Shown piece after piece: positions 1 through 11,597 of a stretch of DNA of 64,000 bases. Origin of the DNA: Cydia pomonella (lineage: Eukaryota; Arthropoda; Insecta; Lepidoptera; Tortricidae); assembly GCF_033807575.1 (NCBI RefSeq), contig NC_084706.1, positions 28,007,204 to 28,071,203 on the forward strand. The letters are read 5' to 3'. The number at the start of each line of letters is the position of its first letter. Position 1 is the stretch's first letter. The notes beneath the pieces were generated by a model that was not told where the DNA came from, searched no databases, and worked only from the letters and a program-made list of their open reading frames with translations. A program made the position numbers and the translations under genes.

Positions 1-141
1 AGTGCACATTACTTGCATAACATGTCATACAATTTTGAACCTTAAGTATTAGTAACTAAGTATGTATTTAACATGGCAACTTTTCCTTAAAAATAACTTT
101 AACTAGTTACATATGTACCTATAGTGAGCGCATCGCTAACA
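1..141 (-). repeat. BEL/Pao copy A 3' LTR, partial
   Basis: Matches bases 140-281 (plus-strand order) of the 281-bp LTR at 20111-20391, ending in GCATCGCTAACA. One A is missing from the run near base 89. The purine tract complement CTCCCCACCCC follows directly at 142-152. Confidence 0.93.
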
Positions 142-161
142 CTCCCCACCCCAGTGCTGAC

Positions 162-3100
162 TCAGCACTCTAAACTTACGGGAATAGGAGCGATGCGAGC
201 CGCGGACCTCCGGTAAGTCCCGGTAGCCGTCCTCACCTCCAACTAAACGGATCCGTCCGTCTGCGCCAGGAATTACCTGCGTGATCAATCCCTTCGGCCA
301 CATATTGCGGGGAGAGTTGGGATCTACCACCAGAACGAGGTCCCCTACTTTTAGCGGCTTCCGCTCCTCTAGCCATTTTGTCCTAGGCACGAGGATGGGT
401 AGATTTCTCTTAGCCCCTCTGCCAGAACATGTCAGCGAGCCTCTGCGCCTTCCGCCATAGTTTTCTCAAGTAGAGATCAGAATCATCGAACTCTCCTACA
501 AGAGGGAGTCCGCGATGATGACCCTAAAGGAAATGATTAGGAGTGAAGAGACTTCACCGTCAGCAGGATCGACAGACACGTGCACCAATGGACGACCGTT
601 GACCATGTTCTCAACTTCTGCCATTAATGTGGTCAAAACTTCGTCCCTTGGTGCTCGTTCTTTTAAACGACTTTGAGAGCCGCTTTACTGAACGTATTAA
701 ACGTTCCCACGCCCCACCCCAATGGGGGCTGGCGGGGGGAATAAAGTCCAATCCATGTTGTGTATTACCCCCCTCAGCTTTTAGAACGTCCATATCTAGC
801 GCCTCCATTGACCGACGCAACTCTGTGCGGCGCCCCTCAGATTAGTACCGTTGTCCGAGTACAGGATGGCGCGGCCAGCCGCGCCGCGCCGCCATGCGTC
901 GCAACGCCATGATAAGCGAGGTCGGTTGTAAGGAGGCAACCAGCTCGATATGAATCGCCCGCACTGTGAGGCATGTGAAGATAGAACACCATATCTTTTT
1001 CTCTCTGCGGCGACCCACCGCGACCTCCATTGGCCCAAAAAGGTCCAACCCACAGTGAAAAAAGGGTCGCTGATGGTGTTCTATTCTGGCCTGTGGTAAA
1101 TCGCCCATGCGCGGTACCTGAGGTTTGCTCTTCATTATCCTGCACAGCATGCACCTTGACGTCACGAGTTTTACAGTAGGTCGAAGTCTAAGTACCCAAT
1201 ACTTTGCTTTATTTCGTTTACCACCATCTCCTGACTTCCGTGGGCCGCTTTCACATGGTAATGCCGGACGATTTAAGCGGGCTACCTGATTGACGGCGTC
1301 CAGGATCCGGGTCTCTTGACGTCCAGAGGCACATCTGATGCGGCGTCAATGCGCCCGCCACACGCGAAGTAGTCATGTTCGTTCCTAAAATGGGTGATAA
1401 TTTTAATAACTTACTTGCGCGATGTAAAGCCCCGTGCGCCTTATTCTGGCTAAGTCTTCCCAAAAGACTCGTTTTGCGCGTGTTTTTAGTAAAAGTATCT
1501 CAGCGCGCTCCATCATTGCGCAATCGGATCTCGACCGCCTGACCTTTGCACCTAGCGATGAACTTTAGCACTGCCGCCGTGGCACGGGTGAGACGAAGCC
1601 ACGAAGAGAAGCGCTGTGGGTCCGGCACTGTATGCATGCAGGTTCGTCACGCACCTGGACGACTGCTACGCATTCCCCTGTCTCCTCCTCGTTACAGGTC
1701 GGTAATTATATCCTTTGGCCATAGACTTTCAGTCAGCGTATAAAAAAGAAGGACCTTTAAACCACTCGCATCTGTAGGGGCTAGATCAAACGAGTCCCGC
1801 GTCGCTAAATCGGCAACATTTAGTTTCGTAGGAATGTACCGCCACTCGTCAACGCGGGTAAGGTCGTCAATCTCCCCCAAGCGATTTGCTTCAAAGGCCT
1901 TATACGTACGATTTTTGTTGAGAATCCAATGTAATACAGTTGAGGAGTCACACCAGAAGGTAACGCCTCGTTGACGTCAGTTTGTGCTCCTTCCAATTGC
2001 ATTGGCTAGTCTTGCAGACAACAATGCAGCTTGCAGCTCAGCCTTCGGTATAGTCAGCTGTTTTATCGGCAGTAACTCGCTTTTGCTGGCAATAAATGCA
2101 ACATAAATTAGTGGCCGTTATCCTCCCAGCGCCAATAGCCCACAGCTGACATCGACCTGGAAGATGCATCGCTAAAAAAATGCATTTGTAAATATTATAA
2201 TACTGAGTACTTACTACTCGATGCGGTCGTAGCAGATGTAGATGCCGCTACGCCCTCGTAGCATTTCGTAGCACTGTGCGTAGGTGCGTGGGTCGCAGGG
2301 GGAGAGGTAGTGCGTTGGCGACGATATCCACACAATCTTGCATTTCGCTCGCACGCGCTGTAGCCGATTGCTGTCCCTTACCGCATTGCGCGCGGCTGTG
2401 CAGTACCACCTAGGTATGCCGGATATCTTTAATTACCTTCAAAAGGTCGACCCATTTTCGCCACTTGTGATAAATTTGGTCTGGAATGAAAATCCTCCCA
2501 ATCCCCCTGTAAGCGCCAAGCCTCTTGAAGCATAATTCGGCCTTGAATCGTGAAGGTGTGCTAAAAAACCTAGTACATCAAATATTGACATAATTACTCT
2601 TAACATTACACGTTTCGTAGGCCTATTCTCACCTTCAAGTACGTCGCTCGGTATAACGTTTTAATGACAATCGAAGCCCAATATGTCATCAGCCGGGTAC
2701 CAAATGAGACCTAAGGTACGCTCGCTCTCATGTTGCTGCCGAATTTGAACCTTACAGCAGCAGTGGCCTAAGGTCTCCTTTGGCACGCTGTTTAAAACTG
2801 CGACGCTGTTGCTCGTCCAATTTCTTATTTCAAAGCCGCCCGCCCTGTGGATATAACTGACATTTTTTACCATTTCGATCGCTGTCGCCTCGTCGGGCAG
2901 GCTGTCGATGTAGTCGTCCATGTAGTGCGAGTTGACGATGGCATCGACGGCGGCGGGAAATGACGATTCAAATCGCTGGGCGTTTTTATTTTTTACAAAT
3001 TGCGCGACAAATGGAGCACAATTTGCGCCGAAAATAAGTGACGTCATCGCGTACGTCTTCATGTTTTCTGTGGGGTTGTTTCTCCACAGAAACCTCAGCG

Positions 3101-6100
3101 CGTCCTGGTCATCTTGATGGATCTTGACTCTCAAGAACATGTCTCTAATGTCACCTGTTACTGCAATTGGATGTTCCCGAAAGCGCAGCATTATACCTAA
3201 AAGTGATGACAATAGGTCAGGTCCTGTGAGCAAATAATCGTTCAGGGAGCTACCACTTACCTGACTTGCAGCATCAAAGACCAGACGAAGTTTTTGCTTA
3301 TTGGGGTTGTCTACGCCGAAATGAGGTAAGTAATAAGTCTTCGGCGTGACCTCGGTGTTAATTAGTTCCATAGCGTAATCATTTTTTAACAAATGATTGA
3401 CCCTTTCACGGTACCTTTCGGCGAAACCTGGATTCTTACCCATTTTGCGCTCAATACCCTTCATCCTGGTAAGCGCGTTTGGGCGGGAGTCGGGCATGGG
3501 GCGGTGTTCGTCCTTCCACGGAAGGCCGACGTACCAACGCCCATCGATGAGCTCGGCGGAGCGCTCCAGCTGCGCGACGGCGCGGGCGTCGTCGGCCTTT
3601 TGCCGCACGTGCGTCGTCACGCCCATGGAATCTAGCAAAAATGAGCGCCTAACATCTTCGTGGATTTCCCTTAGGAGGCACTCATCTGATGTGGTATCGT
3701 GATCTGCTCCGCTATCTGCAATAAAAAGGTTAGTATGCACAGCGACAGATGGCGGGCCCCTGGACGGACGGACAGTCCGCGGCACGCACACTTTCCCATG
3801 GACACTCCAGCCGAGGCGGGTGAGTGTAGCTGATGGCTCATTATATTTGCCCTCCCGTATTTGAATAGGTATTACAACATGTAAGTTATCTTGACCTAAT
3901 AATAATTCAGGTTCTGAATCAGTGGTGCAAAATTTATGTTTTATATCAGCTAAGTGAGAGTAATTAACTAATTTTAAAACAGACAATGTTTGTATTGGCA
4001 AACTCAATTCTTCAACACAACGCAATTTAACATTATAAACCTTATTGTCCATACCTTTAAGGTCGACATTCACTTTTGTCGATTTGTACTCAAGTTCGTT
4101 ATCTTTAAACGCACCGTGAACTCGCAATGTCTGTGAATTACCACGTAGACCGACGCGTCGCGCGAGATTAGCACTTATTAACGAGACGGAAGATCCATCG
4201 TCCAATAGCGCGGTGCTATTTACCATACCGTTAGGTCCCTGCACACGCACTGGTACTACTTTTAACAACACTCTGCTGTCGGTCGCTTTTATATGAGTTA
4301 AAGTTTCCATCACTGGCTTGAACGCGGGTTCGCGCGGCGCGGCTTCTTTTATCGCGGTACTATTATTCGGTACACTTGCACTCGGCAGCGGTGCGGGCGC
4401 CGCCGTGACGTCACGCGCACTGTTGTTTACCGGATAATGTAGTAGGCGATGATGTGGAGCTCCGCAGCCGTCCTTGTCGCACGCAGGGGCCTTGCAAGTA
4501 TCGCGTTCATGCTTGGAGATAATGCATTTGTAGCATAAACCATGTTTTTTTACATGTTGCCATCGTACTTTTCGCAACGCCTTCTTAAATGGTTTGCATT
4601 CCGTTATCTTATGCACAGCTGTTCGGCAAAATAAACATTTTAAATCGCCTTCTTCAGTTTGTAGTAAAACAGTTTGTGTACGGGAAGATGAATGTTCGCT
4701 AGATTTGTTTTTATACATATCGCTGCGCGTAGTTGTTAAAAAACTTGCAGTTGTAGAAATCTTTAATGCTTCGTCATTAAGAAAATCCGATAGAATGACT
4801 AACCTCGATTTCGGGCATCTTGGAGAAGTTTAAAACTGTAGTCTGACCATTTGGAGATAAGCACAGTGGGCAGCTTGGATAGGATGATGGAGACGATATT
4901 CATGCCATGTAGGTACTCCTCGCGTCCTACTGCTCGCACAGCTTCTACGAAATTTTGAACCTTCACTGCGAACATAACTATATCCTTATGATATTCGAGT
5001 TGCAAAGGCTGTAGCTTCTTGATGTCTTGCAGAATACGAGAAATGATGCTGTCGGGGTTTCCAAAACGTAGCTCCAAGGTCGACATTACCCGGTCGGGCG
5101 ACGTGGCGCTGATAAATAATGCAGTGACAGCATCACGTGCGGCTCCTTTAAGACATTTACGAAGCCTCCATAAATTTTCTTTATCTGTAAATCTACAGAC
5201 CTCAGTAGACTCCTGGTACGCCTGTTTGAACTGAAGCCATTCTAATTGGTCACCTGAAAATTCAGGTAGGTCCTTAGGCGTGCTAATGCGGCTGAGTAAA
5301 CTGGCGTTAGGCACTTGATTGCTAGCGGTCGATAGGTCTTTAAGTGCGCCGGCTAATAATTGCACTGTTTGGTTGAGCGCGCTGACGGTACCTTCGGGCG
5401 CAGGTGGCGCTGCCGGCATGAAGCCATCGGCGGCGGCGCGCGGCGCTAAGCTAGACGCTGGCCTCGGCTGAGCTTGCTCGGTGAATGCAGAGGGTATCAC
5501 AGGTGCAGGCATCGTGCTGGAACTGAATGTGCAGCGCGTCCGTTGTGACTCCATTGTCGGGGGCTTGCTGCTCCTCAGGTAGTTCCGTTTGGTTGCTTTG
5601 GTGCTCAACCCACGCATTATATCGTTGCGAAGAGGCATTGCCATCAAATTGTGAACTGTATTCCTCTAGGTCCTCTTCGTCACTATTAAGTGCTGCAAGT
5701 TGCGCGTCTAAGGTTTTATTAATAGATCCATTTGAATCGCAGCCTTTTCCTTTGCGGCGTCCAAAATTAATTGCTTTCGCCTGGCTTCTTTAGAGGCTGA
5801 CGATCTTCGTGAGCCCTTGCTGCTCGGGACGGCACCCACATGTGACGCGGCAGGCTTTATGTCGGGAATTGGCTTAAATTGCTGCATTGGTTCCGACTTT
5901 ATGCTGCTTGTCGCATTTAATTTGTATTGTAGAAACTTCTTGACCATCGGATCCAAAGGTTTCTCGATTTTTTCGGGCGTAGTTACATTGCACGGCGGTA
6001 TAACCTCACTTTTTCTTTGTTCTTGCTCGCGCGCCATGTGTTCCGCGTGCTCCCGACGTACCTTCGCACTACGCGTTTCCATTTTTGAAGGCGTTCGGTG

Positions 6101-6109
6101 TATCGGCAT
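162..6109 (-). pseudogene. BEL/Pao gag-pol polyprotein, frame-broken copy
   Basis: Counterpart of the 1981-residue frame at 20412-26357. Three long open blocks survive: 5708-6109 (Gag N-terminus), 4799-5647 (DUF1759-type Gag region) and 2661-4718 (zinc knuckles, aspartic protease with DDGS, reverse transcriptase with YMDD). Below 2660 the RNase H, integrase and C-terminal parts are split into pieces under about 110 residues by single-base indels. Two amino-acid differences from copy B are visible inside intact blocks: T for M in the proline-rich stretch after the zinc knuckles, and T for K ahead of SLIFG in the reverse transcriptase. I call it a pseudogene as given. Sequencing or assembly error could explain most of the breaks. 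Confidence 0.9.
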
Positions 6110-6130
6110 TATCCGGTTCGAAGACCACTT

Positions 6131-6411
6131 TGTTAATGGTAGGCACTGGCGCGAGGAATGAAAAGCAGGAGTAAACTTGACAATGAAACTTTTATTTTAA
6201 CTTTCGGATACAGGGTCGAGTTAAACCGATCGCGTCTAGCAGCGGACTGCCGCCGGCGCATAGCAACGTAGTGCACATTACTTGCATAACATGTCATACA
6301 ATTTTGAACCTTAAGTATTAGTAACTAAGTATGTATTTAACATGGCAACTTTTCCTTAAAAATAAACTTTAACTAGTTACATATGTACCTATAGTGAGCG
6401 CATCGCTAACA
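6131..6411 (-). repeat. BEL/Pao copy A 5' LTR
   Basis: 281-bp LTR bounded by TG and CA, the same as the right LTR of copy B (26379-26659). It is followed by GTAGC at 6412-6416, the sequence that forms the target duplication of copy B. Confidence 0.93.
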
Positions 6412-7068
6412 GTAGCCTAGCGACAGATTGTTGACAACACTAAAAAATATGTTGCGTCTAGACGCAACATATTTATTTAGGCACTAGTGCCTAATTCGTG
6501 TAGTATTTACGTTGAATCCAGGATATCTAGACTGCTGAATAAAACTATAGCGGACTGTAAACACTATTTCAATTACTGGTAGTCACAAAGGTATTTTATA
6601 ATTATTTTCGGCGCAATGCGTGTGCCATATGTTCCGCGAGCCGTTATTTCGATTCTGCCCGTCCCCTGCGGACCGGCCCGGATCTCCGTCGCTGGCTAAC
6701 CGGTCCGGTGACGTGACGGTGGACGTCATCGCTGTTGCTGTGGAGATAATTCGATGCGGTGGCGGGCTTGTCGCCAACATATACTCCCGGCGTTGAAGAG
6801 CTTGGAAGGATGGAGGAGTAATCTGTATACCATCTAGTTATTTATTCTAAGGTTCTCTGGAAGATAAAAAAGGAAATGCAGAGATTGAAGGTTAAACTTG
6901 AATTACAAATACCCAGAGATAGTTTACTGTCATTGTTTATACTGTGCTAGTATATCCTTAATTTTGGCAGTCTGCCTTTGAAAATGCACCATAAAATCGA
7001 GTGATTATCTTATTCACAGATTCGGAATAGAAGCGAGAACCAGCTTTGTTTCATTTGAATAAGCAAAA
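6412..7068. other. Host flank shared with 26660-27325; two perfect palindromes
   Basis: No gene seen. The stretch matches 26660-27325 apart from a few SNPs and short indels. It holds a 30-bp perfect palindrome at 6445-6474 (centre TCTAGA) and a 16-bp palindrome at 6478-6493 (TAGGCACTAGTGCCTA). A GC-rich patch lies at about 6600-6780. Confidence 0.85.
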
Positions 7069-7416
7069 AGATTTTTTTTTTTTTTATTCTACGTCGGTGG
7101 CAAACAAGCATACGGCCCGCCTGACGGCAAGCAGTCTCCGCAGCCTATATACGCCTGCAACTCCAGAGGAGTTACATGCGCGTTGCCGACCCTAAACCCA
7201 CCCCCCTCGTTGAGCTCTGGCAACCTTACTCACCGGCAGGAACACAACACTATGAGTAGGGTCTAGTGTTATTTGGCTGCGGTTTTCTGTAAGGTGGAGG
7301 TAGTTCCCCAGTTGGGCTCTGCTCTAGATCTGGAATGACATCCACTGGCTGTGCCCTGCCACACAAAGCGAGATGATATTCTAAAGCCACAGCGTAGACA
7401 CCACACAAAACAACTA
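7069..7416 (-). mobile_element. Retroposon 3' end, CTGCCGGTGAGT family, copy 1
   Basis: Starts with a poly-T run (poly-A tail on the minus strand) and is the reverse complement of a repeat also seen at 10726, 41360, 57270 and 62030. Recognisable blocks are GTTCCTGCCGGTGAG, CTCAACGAGGG and CAGGCGGGCCGTATG. Same element as 27325-27660. It is cut by the N gap. The 3' tail looks like a LINE or SINE; the exact family is unresolved. Confidence 0.75.
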
Positions 7417-7516
7417 NNNNNNNNNNNNNNNNNNNNNNNNNNNNNNNNNNNNNNNNNNNNNNNNNNNNNNNNNNNNNNNNNNNNNNNNNNNNNNNNNNNN
7501 NNNNNNNNNNNNNNNN
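7417..7516. other. Assembly gap (100 Ns)
   Basis: Exactly 100 Ns, the usual arbitrary gap length. The duplicated block 1-7416 ends at this gap. Confidence 0.99.
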
Positions 7517-7718
7517 TATGACCTACATATTCACCCCGTAAATTATTACAGGTATTAAACACCTTGTATATGCAGAGATTATAAGATTTGCCTGCATATC
7601 TGTAGGAATTATCAATTTCAATGTTAATGTTCTGGATGACATTTCTTAGAGCAAACGCAATGCAACCAATCTGTCGCAATTGGTATGTAACCTTTAATCT
7701 CCAAAGCTTTATATTATA

Positions 7719-8050
7719 TTATTATAAGCGCTGGTGGCCTAGCGGTAAGAGCGTGCGACTTTGCAATCCGGAGGTCGCGGGTTCAAACCCCGGCTCGTAC
7801 CAATGAGTTTTTCGGAACTTATGTACGAAATATCATTTGATATTTACCAGTCGCTTTTCGGTGAAGGAAAACATCGTGAGGAAACCGGACTAATCCCAAC
7901 AAGGCCCTAGTTTATCCTCTGGGTTGGAAGGTCTGATGGCAGTCGCTTTCGTAAAAACTAGTGCCTACGCCAAATCTTGGGATTAGTTTGTCAAGCGGAC
8001 CCCAGGCTCCATGACGCCGTGGCAAATGCCGGGACAACGCGAGGAAGAAG
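7719..8050 (+). mobile_element. tRNA-derived SINE (family A), full length, with 23-bp target duplication
   Basis: A pol III head is visible: A box TGGCCTAGCGGT at about 7736 and B box GGTTCAAACCC at about 7782, followed by the family body (ATATCATTTGATATTTACCA, then GTCTGATGGCAGTCGC) and a GAAGAAGAA tail. A 23-bp direct repeat starting AATCTCCAAAGC flanks it at 7696-7718 and 8051-8073. This is the signature of target-primed reverse transcription, so the borders are firm and the insertion recent. It is non-coding and would rely on a LINE enzyme. Shorter minus-strand relatives are at 34441-34728 and 55478-55770. Confidence 0.92.
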
Positions 8051-8073
8051 AATCTCCAAAGCTTTATATTATA

Positions 8074-8894
8074 CGCAAGGAGCATAATATAATAACCTCT
8101 ACATACGATCGATCTCACGCCCGAATGCGTTGTAAATGAACTGTAAACACGACGAAGGCTTTTATTTTGCTATCTTTTCACCCGAAAAACCATACAGTCA
8201 TATCATTCTCCAACTTTGTATGGAGATACGATCTTTTGTTGTTAAACGTTATTAACGACAAAATGTCGTATCGGTAGAATACCTTTGTATAGCACATACG
8301 ATGTTTAGTGTTGGAGTGTTATGTGCGTCTTCTCTTGAGCCGTTTGCATCTCGCAGACAATGTGAAGCCTTCAAACGTGCTCTTTAAGCGTTTTGGGTGT
8401 GGTACAAGCTATAGGATTATTGCCTGTTTAGTTTAAATGTTACTAATTTTATTTTTAAACCAAAACTTAATTTAAATTTTGGCATATTATACTGAACTTA
8501 CACTGAACTGAACAAGGAAAAAAAATCACCCGGACGGTAACGTAACTCACGTTTCAAAAATCTCGAATATTATTTAAATCTAAAGGTGATCTAAAGTCTT
8601 TATGGTCCTCCAGTAGGAGACGGCACTGGAAGAAGAAGAATGCTGAACTTACTATTTAATTGGGATGGGTTATGGCATTAACCGCGAAAGCTAATCATCG
8701 GTTCGAATCTGGCCTCGGCCAAGGAACGAAAATAAATTAAAAGATGAGTATTCGTAATTTCATTAGTACAAAACCGCTCAATAGTGACGCTCAACGTGAG
8801 TTATTTTACTTGTTCCAAGAGCATCTTCGAAACTGACGACGAAGTCTTATTACAGAAAAAAAAAACAACTAGACCCATGACCAAAAATTTATTA
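8074..8894. other. No gene; hairpin, SINE tail and tRNA-like relic
   Basis: Mostly AT-rich sequence. An imperfect hairpin lies at 8225-8272 (GATACGATC ... GTCGTATC). At 8583-8641 a short SINE 3' end with a GAAGAAGAA tail matches, in reverse, 10138-10200. At 8660-8725 a B-box-like GGTTCGAATCTGGCC follows an eroded A-box region, probably a decayed tRNA-derived SINE head. Confidence 0.55.
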
Positions 8895-9062
8895 CATATT
8901 AAGCAGGCATTACCTACTCCTTTCATATGTGAGAGGGTTTGGGCTATATAGTTTTCACGTTGGCCTAATGCTGGTTGGGGACTTTACATAGACCATAGAA
9001 TTTCTTAGCAGACTTTATAAAAGAAGGCCTTTGCCCAACAGTGAGACGTGTATAGGCTGAAT
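8895..9062. mobile_element. SINE-related composite fragment
   Basis: The part at 8928-9000 (GGTTTGGGCTATA, GGTTGGGGACTTTACAT) resembles 55520-55585 in the same orientation, while 9026-9055 (GGCCTTTGCCCAACAGTGAG) matches the opposite strand of 55490-55510. The two halves are therefore inverted relative to each other, pointing to rearrangement within one SINE family. Confidence 0.5.
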
Positions 9063-9157
9063 TATTTTTAGGTATCAATTTTTAAGCCTAAATCAAGTTT
9101 TTACCACATTTAACTATAACAAAATGTTGCCGCTATTTCCTACAAATCGGGCCACGT

Positions 9158-9841
9158 TTATAAGCGTTTTAGTAGCGATATTTGGGGCGGGAGACTTTAC
9201 CTCGTTGCAGTAAACATTCACACACCCCAGTCTCGAATGTCACAAGTAACGTAACTTTTTGTGCTTTTATTTGTCGATAATAATGACTGCCAGTGATATC
9301 GAAATCAACATCATAAGAAGTTCTGCCATCTTGTATTGGATCCAGAGGTGTATTTCAATATTTGGCGCCCTGGGCCAATGGGTCTGGGCCGCCCCATATA
9401 ATAAGCACAAATGCATATTTTATTCGGCGTCTTCTGGAAACGTGGGGCCAGCCTTTCGCATCCTACCACCACGGGCCATGGCCCTCTTGGCCCTTGGGTA
9501 ATACGCCCCAAATGGGATTCTAAAAGCAGTGTTCTTAGGAATATTCATACAATATTCTGCTGTTTTTTTTCAAAGGCTAAGATATTCAAACCAATATTTA
9601 CTTCGATTTTATTTATAATTTTAAGTGTTTGCTCCCGTCTTAGAAAAATTATAATTAGGTCTTAAAGTTTTGTAAAACAGGCCCTTTACAAAACTCAATT
9701 CGTTTCGTTTTGTAACTTCGGCCCTTAAATTTTAAGAACCATACCCACAAAATACTGCACAAAAAACTATTATACGTCGCACGATTCTGCACACGGCGTA
9801 GTTACGTATCGTGACAAAATATTTTACATTTAAGCTTTCGG
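9158..9841 (+). repeat. Dispersed repeat E, copy 1, split by an insertion
   Basis: 9158-9256 and 9771-9841 together line up with the continuous copy at 10424-10605 (TATAAGCGTTTTAGTAGCG ... GGGCGGGAGAC ... TATACGTCGCACG ... TGACAAAATATTTTAC). The element between the halves is described separately. Function and class are unknown. Confidence 0.75.
9257..9770. mobile_element. About 514-bp insertion inside repeat E
   Basis: Absent from the second copy of repeat E, where the two flanks are contiguous. The ends carry short inverted repeats (TTTTTGTGC near 9256-9264 and GCACAAAAA near 9758-9766). The flanking AACTTT/AACTAT may be an imperfect target duplication. No transposase-like reading frame is visible, so it is probably a non-autonomous DNA element. 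Confidence 0.55.
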
Positions 9842-10137
9842 TTTAGTGCATAGGGAATAAGTGCACAAACTTAGAGAGGTCAAGCCATTCTACGAGAACG
9901 TCGCTTACGAAAGGCCATTCTTCTAATACTTCTGAACATGCTGAGAAAGTTAAATTGGGTCTGGTTATATATTTGTTAAATAAATGGTATTGGGGTTTGC
10001 AATCCGGATCAGAAATGTATGAAATGATCCCAGATCTGGATCCGCGGATCTTCCCATTCAGTTCCGTCGTGCAAATGCAAACACTAATGGGTATATAAGC
10101 CAAAACCGTTACGTAAGCGATATTCTCATGGAATGCC

Positions 10138-10215
10138 CCCTTCTTCTTCTTCTTCTTTAAGTGCCTTCTCCATCCCGGAGGTTGGCGACCTTATGTCTAT
10201 ATGCCATTCTAACTG
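10138..10215 (-). mobile_element. SINE 3' end with (TTC)n tail
   Basis: TTCTTCTTCTTCTTC followed by AAGTGCCTTCTCCATCCCGG and GGTTGGCGACC. It is the reverse complement of the tail fragment at 8583-8641. Truncated at the 5' side. Confidence 0.5.
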
Positions 10216-10254
10216 AAGTCATGCGAATTAGTTTGGAATGCCCCCGGAGCAGTT

Positions 10255-10365
10255 TAATTTATTTATTTTAAATTTATTTCTTTATTGGCCAAATACAAGT
10301 AAAACGTAGAATAGGTAGACTTAATGCCTTGAGGCATCTACCAGTCATCCCCTGGGCCAAACAAA
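10255..10365 (-). mobile_element. LINE 3' tail, GGCATTAAGT family
   Basis: Contains ACTTAATGCCTTGAGGCAT after a poly-A-like run on the minus strand. Relatives are at 49775-49885 and 55200-55325 (minus) and 60085-60210 (plus). Only the 3' untranslated end is present. Confidence 0.55.
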
Positions 10366-10423
10366 AATTTCGGAAAAATAAATAGGTATACCGGTCCCGC
10401 TATCGCTTACATTTTGTACCGCA

Positions 10424-10605
10424 ACTATAAGCGTTTTAGTAGCGGTATTTAGGGCGGGAGACGTTTCATCTTTCCACGGAAACAATTATACACCCCACAG
10501 TCTTGAACGTCACATGTAACGTAACTTTATACGTCGCACGCTGCATGTGGCGTAGCTCGTAGTAACGTAGCGTGACAAAGTATTTTACGTTTACGCTTTC
10601 AAAGA
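10424..10605 (+). repeat. Dispersed repeat E, copy 2 (uninterrupted)
   Basis: Continuous version of the repeat split at 9158-9841. It serves as the empty site for the insertion at 9257-9770. Confidence 0.75.
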
Positions 10606-10725
10606 TTTAAGAAGAAATTGAGTGTACGCTCGTAGTCAAAAATATCTGAACAACCGCTGCCAATCTACTTCAATAACAAGTCAAGACTTATGAAATAATA
10701 TGAAATTTGACATGATCCAAGTAGT

Positions 10726-10862
10726 GACATATTGTGTTCCTGCCGGTGAGTAAGGTTGACAGAGCTCAACGAGGGTGCGGAGGGTTAGGGTCGGCAAGGC
10801 GCATGCAGCTCCTCTGGAGTTGCAGGCGTCCATAGGCAACGGAAACTGCTTAGGTGAAAAAA
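10726..10862 (+). mobile_element. Retroposon 3' end, CTGCCGGTGAGT family, copy 2
   Basis: TGTTCCTGCCGGTGAGTAAG, CTCAACGAGGG and CTCCTCTGGAGTTGCAGGCG are shared with the copies at 7069, 27325, 41360, 57270 and 62030. The 3' part is lost after ACTGCTTAGG. Confidence 0.7.
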
Positions 10863-11439
10863 TGTGTACGGTATGAGAACCAACTATTACTTGCTTCCAA
10901 AAATACTAAACAGCCTTCCGAAACATTTACAAGATTTATACCTAACCAATCCTGAATCAACTAAAGATATAAAAAATACTTGTTATCATCTAATAACCAT
11001 GAACATATTTTATAAAGGATAACTTTAGAATAATATTAATGTAACATGTGTACAATATTATAACATTTATAACATAACTAAATAGTGCATTAGTCCGAAC
11101 TCTGGCTGTAAACAAGCCATCTTTGGCTTAGCAGTTAAGAAATATGAAACTCTGCGATTAATTTAATGTTTAGAAATTTAATAAATAAAAAAATAAAAAT
11201 TACAGTAACAAGTTAAGATATTCATGATCAACTATAATCAGGTTAAGACAAAGTAAAACAGCATAAAATTTAGAAAAAGGAACAACTAAAACATTTTTAA
11301 GGAAGTACATAAAGTTTAAATCAAGCTATTAAATTAAATTAGCATTACAGCTTTGTGCGTGCGTGCGTGCGAATTTTCTACCGAAAGAAGTATAAAACTT
11401 TGTGGTCCTCGTTCCGACTACATATTTGGAAATAAAATA
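10863..11439. other. AT-rich, nothing recognised
   Basis: No coding frame, hairpin or known repeat that I can support. A short (GTGC)n-like run occurs at 11356-11370. Confidence 0.5.
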
Positions 11440-11597
11440 ACGCAGCGGCTTACGTGAGCGAATAACCCGCTAACGCGAAGCGGCGCGGGTGAATCAATCC
11501 TTTGATACCTATGGAAGTGTCCTACGTGGGCGATCTCGTTGTGAACACTAATGCCGTTGGGCATTCGCGAGTTATTCGCTCACGTAAGCCACTGCGT
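11440..11597. mobile_element. MITE with about 30-bp terminal inverted repeats
   Basis: The left end ACGCAGCGGCTTACGTGAGC and the right end GCTCACGTAAGCCACTGCGT are inverted copies with one mismatch, and pairing continues through GAATAAC. 158 bp, no coding capacity. Transposase superfamily not determined. Confidence 0.8.

Larger units (their letters stand above)
1..6411 (-). mobile_element. BEL/Pao LTR retrotransposon, copy A (left end outside window)
   Basis: Minus-strand LTR retrotransposon with the same order of parts as the intact copy at 20111-26659: 5' LTR (6131-6411), gag-pol polyprotein, purine tract, and a 3' LTR of which only the inner 141 bases lie in the window. The coding region is interrupted by many one-base gains and losses, clustered in 1-2850 and 5500-5760, while 2900-5480 is almost identical to copy B. 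The sequence right of its 5' LTR (GTAGCCTAGCG...) is the same as the sequence right of copy B. It therefore marks the same genomic insertion rather than a second one. The indel clustering suggests low-quality consensus or an alternative haplotype, not slow decay. Confidence 0.93.

Noticed and set aside
1..6411. Copy A as an independent second BEL/Pao insertion
   Set aside because: It shares the host flank, the GTAGC repeat and downstream repeats with copy B, so it is the same insertion duplicated.
7732..7802. Possible tRNA gene (A and B boxes, GGTTCAAACCCC)
   Set aside because: The acceptor and anticodon stems do not pair properly, and the sequence is the head of a 332-bp SINE bounded by a 23-bp duplication.
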